A stretch of DNA of 15,210 nucleotides from Duncaniella sp. (GTDB taxonomy: Bacteria; Bacteroidota; Bacteroidia; Bacteroidales; Muribaculaceae), in assembly GCA_022511285.1 (NCBI GenBank), contig JAFLRW010000021.1, forward strand, positions 1 to 15,210, in the 5' to 3' direction. Made by a program: the position numbers and the translations under genes. Below the pieces are notes generated by a model. That model did not search any database and was not told the DNA's origin. It saw nothing but the letters and a program-made list of their open reading frames with translations. This document shows, one piece after another, positions 6,879 to 13,709 of the stretch (the stretch's first letter is position 1; the number at the start of each line of letters is the position of its first letter).

Positions 6879-7803
6879 GCTCCCTTCCCGTCGCGAGGGG
6901 ACTGTGATAGCGGTGGCGCTTGCCGTGTGGCTTGCCGTCACGGCTCTGTTTGTGGGATTCCGTCCCGAGCATCTCTACATAGCCCTGTTTCTCGGCGTGA
7001 TGCTCTTTGCCACGGGCACCACACGCCGTCTTGTGGTGGCGTTGCTGCCGTTCATAGTGTTTGGTGTTTCATATGACTGGATGAACATTCTCCCCAACTA
7101 TGAAGTGAACCCTGTGGATATCCGCGGGCTCTATGAGGCGGAGAAAAGTGCATTTGGCATAATGGTGCAGGGCGTTGTGCTGACCCCCAACGAATGGTGG
7201 GCGCTGCATCAGAGCTCTGTGCTCGACTTTATGGCCGGATGTTTTTATCTGTGCTGGGTGCCGGTGCCGATACTGTTCGGTCTGTGGCTCTACCTTGACC
7301 GTCAGTATGACGTGTATCTGCGGTTTGCCATCGTGTTCCTTCTGATCAATCTGATTGGCTTTGCGCTCTACTATGTCCATCCGGCCGCGCCGCCGTGGTA
7401 TGTGGACGGCTATGGGTTTGAGTTTATTCCGGGCACCCACGGCGAGACCGCCGGGCTGGGGCGTTGGGACCGGATGATGGGAGTGAGCATCTTCGACGGG
7501 CTCTACTCGCGCAACTCCAATGTCTTTGCCGCATTCCCCTCGCTCCACGCCGCCTATATGCTTGTGGCATTCATCTACTCGCTTAAGGCCCGCTGCTCGG
7601 TGTGGCTCAGAGTGCTGTTTGCCTTTATCTGCGTCGGGATATGGTTTACGGCCGTCTACACCTTCCACCACTACATCCTCGACGTGCTTGCCGGCATCAC
7701 TGTGACCATAGCCGGATGGCTGCTGTTTGAACAGGGACTGATGAGAGCAACTCCATTCGGAAGATTCATAGCAACATACCGTAAATATATCTCAGGCAAT
7801 TAA
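6847..7803 (+). CDS. PAP2/AUR1-like enzyme, candidate inositol phosphorylceramide synthase
   Basis: A 318-aa polytopic PAP2-superfamily protein. Its lipid-phosphatase motifs are HPAAPPWY (178-185), FPSLHAAY (230-237, catalytic His234) and FHHYILD (273-279, with His275 and Asp279 in the HxxxD arrangement). This pattern (xPxAPPWY, FPSLHA, HHYxxD) matches AUR1-type inositol phosphorylceramide synthases, which transfer phosphoinositol from phosphatidylinositol to ceramide. Bacteroidales make sphingolipids, so the role is plausible, but a plain lipid phosphatase or another head-group transferase cannot be excluded. The start at 6847 overlaps the previous gene by 32 nt. It gives a short cytoplasmic N-terminus before the first helix (about 20-38). 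The three genes from 5641 form one tight operon. Confidence 0.85.
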   Translation: MSAVSSRNAVKLPSRREGTVIAVALAVWLAVTALFVGFRPEHLYIALFLGVMLFATGTTRRLVVALLPFIVFGVSYDWMNILPNYEVNPVDIRGLYEAEKSAFGIMVQGVVLTPNEWWALHQSSVLDFMAGCFYLCWVPVPILFGLWLYLDRQYDVYLRFAIVFLLINLIGFALYYVHPAAPPWYVDGYGFEFIPGTHGETAGLGRWDRMMGVSIFDGLYSRNSNVFAAFPSLHAAYMLVAFIYSLKARCSVWLRVLFAFICVGIWFTAVYTFHHYILDVLAGITVTIAGWLLFEQGLMRATPFGRFIATYRKYISGN

Positions 7804-7822
7804 CACCTAAATATCAATACCG

Positions 7823-9190
7823 ATGAAAACATACTTTCGGCTAATCGCAGCAGCGATAGCGGCGCTAATCGCCACAACTGCCGTTGCCGCCAAGACACAG
7901 GCATTTTCTGTGGTGGAAGGGTATAAGGCACACGAATTAGACGATATGTCAATTGCGTTTGCCTATGGCGACACCACCCTTGTGATGATGGATTATTCCG
8001 ACGGCGGGCGGTATGAGTCGCGTCTCATTTATATGGCCTCGTATGACACCCCCGGCCAGGTGAAACTCACCGGAATCGGAGAGATTAAGGACAATAATCG
8101 CGGCCACAGCTATCTGACCAAGAATATCCCCGAGGAGATAATAATAGAGGGGGCTTACACCGAAAACCCGCGGATGAGGGGTAAATTTAATGTCTCACTG
8201 CAAAGAGATGCCAACAGAGCCATCAACTATGAGCAGTGGGAAGCCGGCAAAGCAATCTATGACTATTACAAGTATCCCGACGAGTATGACCCCGACTCTG
8301 TGGCACGGCTTGCAGAGGATTCATATGCCTTGATAGAGAGCTACAAAAAGGTGGCCGGAGGGAGGAGCTTTGCCTTGTATAAGCAGAAAAAAGCCGAAGA
8401 GCAGCGTAACAGAGCCCGGAATAACCGCGTGTGGTATCTGCTGCTGATACCCCTCGTGGCCGGCATAGTGCTCGGACCGATGACAAGCTCCGGGAAAATC
8501 AAAACCAACTTCAGCAAGAAGATTCGAGCCATTGCCATCACCGAAATAGTGGGTGGCGCCGTTATGTTAAGCCTGATTACCCATGCCGAGGGGGATTGGT
8601 GGGTGATTATCCTCGGAGTGCTCGCCATCATAGTGATACAGATCTACAACCTCTTCTTCGGGATGTTTACCTATGGTTATGTCAGGGAGGAACTGAAGGC
8701 CAAGGTGGCGTGGGTGCCGCTGATAGCATTCGGATTTTCGAGCCTGCTGATAGTGTATGGGGTGGTCGCCGTCATAGGACTCATCTTGGCAATATTCGGG
8801 GTCTCGGATAAGTTGTCGATAGGCGAATCGCTCGGCATCATAGCGGGTGTTGGCGGATTGGTAGGCGCCGCGGCATATTGGTATCGGACAGCACAGCTGA
8901 AACACGCACCGGAGCTGAAGGGAAATTTCCGATGGGTGGCCATAGTGACGATGTTCAGCTTCGTCGGTCTGTTGGCCGGCGGGTTTATAGCCTTGATTTA
9001 TGTCATCAGCAAGGGGCTCGGGCCGATGTTGATGGGTTCACTGTCAGGAGGTAACACCGGAGTGAGAAGCACCACCGACAAAGATGGTATCAGCAGCTGC
9101 ATGCGCTGTCGGCGTCGAGGGTCAGAATGCCCGTATTCGCGTGAAGGAAACATCACGGAGGTGTGCAGTTATTACATCCCGGAACCCTAA
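7823..9190 (+). CDS. Unrecognised signal-peptide, multi-TM protein with a C-terminal four-cysteine motif
   Basis: I do not recognise this 455-aa protein. It starts 19 nt after the AUR1-like gene, so it may belong to that operon. Residues 1-23 look like a signal peptide (AVA before Ala23-Lys24). Residues 24-200 form a soluble, probably periplasmic domain with beta-like segments and an acidic/Tyr-rich part (YDYYKYPDEYDPDSV, 146-160), ending in a basic helix (KQKKAEEQRNRARNNR, 187-202). Six or seven membrane segments follow, at about 203-220, 234-253, 259-281, 295-326 (long, perhaps two), 336-354 and 370-395. The last 30 residues hold Cys426, Cys429, Cys436 and Cys448 (CxxC-x6-C-x11-C), suggestive of metal binding or disulfides. 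With six helices the tail would be periplasmic, with seven cytoplasmic. No function is proposed. Confidence 0.8.
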   Translation: MKTYFRLIAAAIAALIATTAVAAKTQAFSVVEGYKAHELDDMSIAFAYGDTTLVMMDYSDGGRYESRLIYMASYDTPGQVKLTGIGEIKDNNRGHSYLTKNIPEEIIIEGAYTENPRMRGKFNVSLQRDANRAINYEQWEAGKAIYDYYKYPDEYDPDSVARLAEDSYALIESYKKVAGGRSFALYKQKKAEEQRNRARNNRVWYLLLIPLVAGIVLGPMTSSGKIKTNFSKKIRAIAITEIVGGAVMLSLITHAEGDWWVIILGVLAIIVIQIYNLFFGMFTYGYVREELKAKVAWVPLIAFGFSSLLIVYGVVAVIGLILAIFGVSDKLSIGESLGIIAGVGGLVGAAAYWYRTAQLKHAPELKGNFRWVAIVTMFSFVGLLAGGFIALIYVISKGLGPMLMGSLSGGNTGVRSTTDKDGISSCMRCRRRGSECPYSREGNITEVCSYYIPEP

Positions 9191-9203
9191 GAGATGGAAA
9201 CGA

Positions 9204-10616
9204 CTACTCCTCGCCCTCCATGGCGGGGAGTAATGTTTGGTATGCACCCGGTGTGGGCGCCGGGAGCCGCGGAGTGCCGTAGAAGTCGTGAGCCGCGGCA
9301 GGAAGAGTGAGCAGAGGGTCGGCAAGGCCGATGACGGGCGAGTCGGGTTGCAGGCGATAGTCAAAATAATAGTCGGAGCGCACTGTGCCGTAGAGAGGGT
9401 CGGTGTCCCAGAAGCAAGCGATGAAATTATCATCATCCTCCCCCTCACTCTTGAACACACAGGAGCGGAAAAACACGTTGCAACCTGTAAAGTCGCCGTG
9501 GTCAATATCCTCGCCGAGGCCATAGATGATACAGTTAGAGAAATCCGCCTCAAGAAAAGGAGCGTCCCACCCCTCGACAGCCGACTCCTCGCTGAAGTGC
9601 ACCAGGTGGAGCGCAGGGCCGCTGATGGCCTTGAACAGATAATAGTTGGCAAACGTGCAGTGATTGGCCACAGCCCTGCCTCCCATCATCGCGAAGAGAC
9701 CGTCGCCCCCCTCAGCCACTTCGGTGCCTATGAGAGTGAGGTCGGCGTGACGGCTCACGAGGGGATAGACCGCGGCGTTGCGCAGGCGGCAATTAACGAA
9801 TGTGGCCTGAGAGAGCGAATCGGCCCAAACGCCGTTGACAGTGTTGCGCACAATGGTGTGTTCCAGCCTGTTGCCTCGGCTTCCCGGCATAAATGTGACA
9901 CCCTCCCACTGCGAGGCCATAAGATCGAAGGAGATATCGCCGACCACGTTGCCGGTGCGGTCGCCGGTCATATTGACGGGGAGTTCCGGAGTGCCAAGTG
10001 CGGTGAGTGTGCCGAAGACACGAAGTTCGGCCTTGTCGTGGAAATGGAGCGTGACTCCGGGGTCGAGCGTCAGCCGGGCTCCGGGCGCTATGATGAGGGA
10101 ATCGAATATCTGATAGGGATAAGTGGCATCCCAATGCTCATCGGCCGTCACTATATAGCCCCTACGCCGCGCCACATCCTGCCCCGTGGCCATAATAACC
10201 ACTGATGAGGTGACTCCGTTAGTAGTGAAATCAAGGTGGGCAAAGATGTCGGTGAGTTGCGGAGTGGAATTGGGAGGAAGAGTGGCCTCAACGAAGACAA
10301 AAATGGAATCGTTGGGGCGAATCTCTACGTCGGAAAACTCCCTGCCGGCAAACCCGTCGACATTGATGCGGAAATGCCCGTCGGCATCATCGCGCAGGGC
10401 AATGCGCGAGATGGAAATATTCTTGGAATTGCGGTTGCGGACTGTGAAACGCGCTGTCGGAGTGGGCTGCTCGGTGAAAGAGACCCCCATTCGCAGCGTG
10501 TCAACCGAAAATTGAGGCTGGGCCGAGGGTGAGGTGTCAAATCCATCCTCGATGCATGAGGCAAGGAGCAGGAATACCGTCAGAGTCGCAGATATATAGG
10601 AGAGTAGATTTTTCAT
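9204..10616 (-). CDS. Lipoprotein with Ig-like N-terminal domain and right-handed beta-helix
   Basis: A 470-aa SPII lipoprotein: MKNLLSYISATLTVFLLLAS precedes Cys21, and IEDG follows the Cys. Residues about 35-150 look like an all-beta domain of the ASH/choice-of-anchor type (ARFTVRNRNSKNISISRIAL, later a Pro-Asn-Asp-Ser turn). From about 155 onward, repeated short strands with TLxxxGxxL and NxxFxxC patterns fit a parallel beta-helix. The C-terminus (YRLQPDSPVIG...DFYGTPR...GAYQ) is the ending common in Bacteroidetes beta-helix proteins (DxxGxxR...GAYE). These proteins are often surface-exposed, but binding or enzymatic activity cannot be told. An ATG six codons upstream (10634) gives a poorer signal peptide. 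The gene follows the DUF4369-like lipoprotein gene after 51 nt, on the same strand. Confidence 0.85.
   Translation of the reverse strand: MKNLLSYISATLTVFLLLASCIEDGFDTSPSAQPQFSVDTLRMGVSFTEQPTPTARFTVRNRNSKNISISRIALRDDADGHFRINVDGFAGREFSDVEIRPNDSIFVFVEATLPPNSTPQLTDIFAHLDFTTNGVTSSVVIMATGQDVARRRGYIVTADEHWDATYPYQIFDSLIIAPGARLTLDPGVTLHFHDKAELRVFGTLTALGTPELPVNMTGDRTGNVVGDISFDLMASQWEGVTFMPGSRGNRLEHTIVRNTVNGVWADSLSQATFVNCRLRNAAVYPLVSRHADLTLIGTEVAEGGDGLFAMMGGRAVANHCTFANYYLFKAISGPALHLVHFSEESAVEGWDAPFLEADFSNCIIYGLGEDIDHGDFTGCNVFFRSCVFKSEGEDDDNFIACFWDTDPLYGTVRSDYYFDYRLQPDSPVIGLADPLLTLPAAAHDFYGTPRLPAPTPGAYQTLLPAMEGEE
9205..9232. terminator. Stem-loop at the convergent junction, possible bidirectional terminator
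   Basis: Bases 9205-9215 pair with 9222-9232 over 11 bp (one position is G-U in the plus-strand RNA) around the loop CTCCAT. The hairpin starts 15 nt after the plus-strand membrane-protein stop and overlaps the last codons and stop of the minus-strand beta-helix gene. Neither side has a convincing T run, so it may instead block or stabilise 3' ends. With only 13 nt between the two stop codons, transcripts from both sides must overlap here. Confidence 0.4.
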
Positions 10617-10667
10617 ACTTAAAATAAACGGCAAAAACGGCAGGAAATTGTGTGAAAAAGCTGCGAC

Positions 10668-11795
10668 CTAAGGGCGGGCGGGCCTGATTCTCACTTGTCC
10701 GGGGGCGAGAGGCTGCTCCTTGGGGACTTCGGCAGAGTCGGCCTCCGTCGAGTGAACTTCGGCTGCGACCTGAGTCTCCGCTCCGAGGAGAGAGCGGAGA
10801 AGAGTGTCGGCCGTGAAGAGCGACTCTCCGCGATAGAGCTGAGTGCCAAGGCTGTCGGCCACGATATAGAACGGGACTCGGGGCAACGCCATGCGCGACA
10901 ACCGCGACGAAGCCACTCCGCCGACCACCCACGCCTGATGCCAGCACACAGAGTCGGCCATCACGGCGGAGCGCCAGTCCGAGGAGTCGATGGCACAGGA
11001 TATCTCAAGCACCCTCAGCCGCCTTAACGGGAACCCTCGAGCCAAGCCCCTGAGCCGACGGACGACGGAGTCGGGCTTACGGACATCAGAAAATGCAATC
11101 AGCGAGTAGGATTGCTGCTGAGGGATGTAGATATAGTTGGAGTCACGCCCCACCGGGAGCGACATGCGCAGGAGCGGCCTGAGCGACTCAGGGAGAGTCT
11201 GCCTGCCCACCGCAGCCGAGAATGCAGCCGTCAGTCCGGCGGAACGCGCTTGCGGAGCTATGAGATTGAACACTGAATCGGCTTGAAGAGCATGGCCTGC
11301 GGAGCGAAATTCCGTGACCATAATCAATGCGGAGGCCGCCGACTCGCGGTGTGACGCCACAAGCGAGGCAATGAGGGCATTTACCTCGTCGGTCTCGTCC
11401 GACTCGAAGTAGAGCGAATTGTCAGTGAGCCAAGAAGCATACAGCTCCATGTCGGGCGAGCCTGAGACCTGCAGCGTGGTGTACAGACTGTCAATGGCGA
11501 AGGACACCTTCATCCTGACATCCTCGCCCACCACAGCCGAGAAAATCCGAGAGCCGTCAAGAGTGAAAAACTCTGCCAGCATAGGCCTGTCGGCCTCCCC
11601 CGAGGCGGTGAAACGCCCATTCTTGGGGTGGATTTGCGAGCGCGACACAGTGCGGCCGTCAGAGACCACCATCTCGACCCCCTTATTCCCGAGGCCGTCA
11701 ACCTCAAACTCTATCTTAAACCCCTTGCCTCCACCACACGCAACGAGGAGCGGGGCAAGGAACAGGACTGTGAAACGGATAAATCTGTCAATCAT
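10668..11795 (-). CDS. DUF4369-like lipoprotein with a thioredoxin fold lacking CxxC
   Basis: A 375-aa SPII lipoprotein (FTVLFLAPLLVA then Cys20-Gly-Gly-Gly). Residues about 26-110 look like the DUF4369 beta-domain often found before TlpA-like thioredoxin domains in Bacteroidetes. A helical segment follows. Residues about 229-335 match the outline of a TlpA/AhpC-like domain: SYSLIAFSDV is the strand before the active site, SCAIDSSDWRSAVMADSVCWHQAWVVGG fits the central insertion, and PRVPFYIVADSLG carries the cis-Pro (308). The active-site CxxC is replaced by SDVRKPDS (236-243). The only other cysteines are 267 and 284, so it is probably not a disulfide oxidoreductase. The C-terminal 35 residues are Glu/Pro-rich and look disordered. 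It sits between TerL and the beta-helix lipoprotein. Confidence 0.8.
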   Translation of the reverse strand: MIDRFIRFTVLFLAPLLVACGGGKGFKIEFEVDGLGNKGVEMVVSDGRTVSRSQIHPKNGRFTASGEADRPMLAEFFTLDGSRIFSAVVGEDVRMKVSFAIDSLYTTLQVSGSPDMELYASWLTDNSLYFESDETDEVNALIASLVASHRESAASALIMVTEFRSAGHALQADSVFNLIAPQARSAGLTAAFSAAVGRQTLPESLRPLLRMSLPVGRDSNYIYIPQQQSYSLIAFSDVRKPDSVVRRLRGLARGFPLRRLRVLEISCAIDSSDWRSAVMADSVCWHQAWVVGGVASSRLSRMALPRVPFYIVADSLGTQLYRGESLFTADTLLRSLLGAETQVAAEVHSTEADSAEVPKEQPLAPGQVRIRPARP

Positions 11796-11800
11796 AGCGG

Positions 11801-11808
11801 CAAAGGTA
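11801..11808 (-). promoter_or_regulatory. Candidate -7 promoter element for the lipoprotein pair
   Basis: On the minus strand these bases read TACCTTTG, a full TAnnTTTG match. It lies in the 30-nt gap after the terminase gene and ends 5 nt before the ATG at 11795, so a transcript from it would be almost leaderless. No -33 TTTG is seen. If real, it separates transcription of the lipoproteins from the phage-like genes upstream. A chance match is possible. Confidence 0.35.
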
Positions 11809-11825
11809 GTGAAAATAATTGAGAC

Positions 11826-13709
11826 TTACATCCATCCGGAGTTAAGGATGGCCTCGATATCCCTGCGGGAGAGCTTAAAGCCCTCCGAATGGCGTGGCAC
11901 CCCGGCATAGAGCGCAAGAGCGCGTGCCATCAGCATATCATCGTGGCAGCCGCGGCGTGCGGCGTAACCCCCCGATGCGAGCTGCTCGTACTGCGAGAGT
12001 TCATCGCAGGCAGCGGATGAGCGCTCGATATACAGACCGTCGCGCACCAGAGAAATCAGATGAGATATCATAGCGGCCTTAGTGGCCCGATTGGTGTGAA
12101 ATCCCGGGCGCGACCTTCCGCCGCAATCGTTCGTCGGGCAACGGCGATACAGATTGGGATATCCACCCGAAAGTCGGTCAAGGATATACTGCCCCTCTCC
12201 GCTCCCCTCGCTTTCAAGAGAATTGCTCTCCACGATGAGGAGGGCCGAATTGTACCACGCCGCCAGAGCCGCAGCTTTCCAGGCCAGCAGGTCGTGGTCG
12301 ATATGTCCGCGCCACTGCGCCACCACCTCCGGACGAGCATCGGGAGCATCGGCGTGAATGTCAATCACCACTATCACCGACCAGTCAGCCCCAGCCCATC
12401 GGCCACCGACATCCACCCCCGCCACATACGAGGCCCCTTTTCGTGGAGGCGTCCACACCTCACAGCGGCCGATGCTTGAGGGTGAAAAGCCCGGGGCAGA
12501 GAGGTCGGACGGGAGACCTCCCGGCGCACCGTATGGCTCGCCGCGCAGAGGAGCCTCGGAGCAACTGCTCCTCAGACGCTCCACCGCCTCCGGCGCAAAG
12601 ACTGAACAGTCCGTGGCTGTAAAAGCTTCAGTGGGGCGGGATGGGAACTCAGCCATCATTGAACGGTGATCCTCATACTCTCGGCGGCGATGATGATACC
12701 AATTGATACCCTCAAGAGTGACTCCGGGTTCGGAAAGCCAAAGCCCCCGTTCGTAATCGTCAAGACTCTGCCAGAGAGCCTCAACGTCGCCAACCGGTTC
12801 GGAATAGATGTCAATCTCAAACCAAGGCACAAAGAAGGGGCGCTTGTCGCTTTTGCCGGCCTCGGCGCGAAGCCACTCGCGGTGAAAGAAGTTGCCGGTG
12901 CCGTTAGCCGTCGACTCCAAAGCCACAAACGAGAGCGGCTTGCGCAGGATGCCCGACGTGACAGAGCGTATGAGGTCGACAGGATTGTGGAGCGCAGAAT
13001 CTTTCCAGAAAGCCACCTCGCTCAGATGGGCCAAAGCGCAGTCAAAACCGCGGGATGCCTCCTGAGCCTCGCTCGAAGAGATGGTGACACGACAATCCCG
13101 ACCGGGGATAATGCGAGTGTTTGTCATCCGCTCAAAGGGGCGAAACTCCGGCTTGCACTCTTCGTCCCAATACTGCTCCGGATAAGAGGCGAGGAGCCTT
13201 GAATACATCCCGCGGATGGTGGCCGAAGTGTCCTTGAGATGTGCGCATATAAGCGAATTCCATCCGCGTCGATGTATAATCTGAATCCAGGCAAAATACA
13301 CTTGAATAAGAGTGGAGCCTCCCCACTGCCGAGCCTTCAGCATAATCAGTCGCAGCGGCTCGTCGCGGCGGCGCATCTGCTCAAGCTCGAGCACCAATCG
13401 CCGCTGCGGAGCGTTGAGGCGAAACGGAATCTCACGCATCGTCACCTTGTCGGTGATGTGCACACAGCGCCACGCCCAGTATTCAAAATCGTGACGAAAA
13501 CGCAGTCTGTCCATCTCCGGCTCAGTCAGCGAGGGGGAATAGTGGGGAGATTTCACCATGGCGACAGGAAGAAACCGGCCGCACTCCTCAATCCGCCCCG
13601 GGTCAAATGGACATCCGACCACGGGGTCGTAGTCCCACCGGGAGCGCAATTCGTGGCGCCGCCGGTTTTCGGCTATCAAGCTTTCAGGGGTCATTGTCTT
13701 ATGGTTCAT
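11826..13709 (-). CDS. Phage-type terminase large subunit (TerL)
   Basis: A 627-aa ATPase-nuclease that in tailed phages cuts and packages DNA into proheads. The ATPase half has LKARQWGGST (124-133). The usual Walker A lysine position holds Gly131, but Lys125 sits at the start of the loop, as in lambda-type terminases. Walker B is ALAHLSEVAFW (225-235, catalytic Glu231), and the coupling motif is ESTANG (265-270). The RNase H-like nuclease half has GVDVGGRWAGADWS (Asp433), LIVESNS (Glu494) and CHDDML (Asp590, Asp591). All key residues are present, so the enzyme looks functional. The ATG at 13709 overlaps the preceding structural-like gene by 11 nt; an ATG at 13694 is an alternative. No small terminase subunit is in the window. 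Immediately downstream are lipoprotein genes, not portal or capsid genes. Confidence 0.92.
   Translation of the reverse strand: MNHKTMTPESLIAENRRRHELRSRWDYDPVVGCPFDPGRIEECGRFLPVAMVKSPHYSPSLTEPEMDRLRFRHDFEYWAWRCVHITDKVTMREIPFRLNAPQRRLVLELEQMRRRDEPLRLIMLKARQWGGSTLIQVYFAWIQIIHRRGWNSLICAHLKDTSATIRGMYSRLLASYPEQYWDEECKPEFRPFERMTNTRIIPGRDCRVTISSSEAQEASRGFDCALAHLSEVAFWKDSALHNPVDLIRSVTSGILRKPLSFVALESTANGTGNFFHREWLRAEAGKSDKRPFFVPWFEIDIYSEPVGDVEALWQSLDDYERGLWLSEPGVTLEGINWYHHRRREYEDHRSMMAEFPSRPTEAFTATDCSVFAPEAVERLRSSCSEAPLRGEPYGAPGGLPSDLSAPGFSPSSIGRCEVWTPPRKGASYVAGVDVGGRWAGADWSVIVVIDIHADAPDARPEVVAQWRGHIDHDLLAWKAAALAAWYNSALLIVESNSLESEGSGEGQYILDRLSGGYPNLYRRCPTNDCGGRSRPGFHTNRATKAAMISHLISLVRDGLYIERSSAACDELSQYEQLASGGYAARRGCHDDMLMARALALYAGVPRHSEGFKLSRRDIEAILNSGWM

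Noticed and set aside
9237..10205. A 322-codon open frame on the plus strand opposite the beta-helix lipoprotein gene
   Set aside because: It is antisense to a gene with a clear lipobox and family-like C-terminus, its translation shows no recognisable motif, and the GC-rich DNA here gives long frames on the opposite strand throughout the window.
11826..13709. TerL as a dead pseudogene because the classical Walker A lysine is missing
   Set aside because: A lysine sits at the start of the loop (Lys125), as in lambda-type terminases, and all other ATPase and nuclease residues are present.
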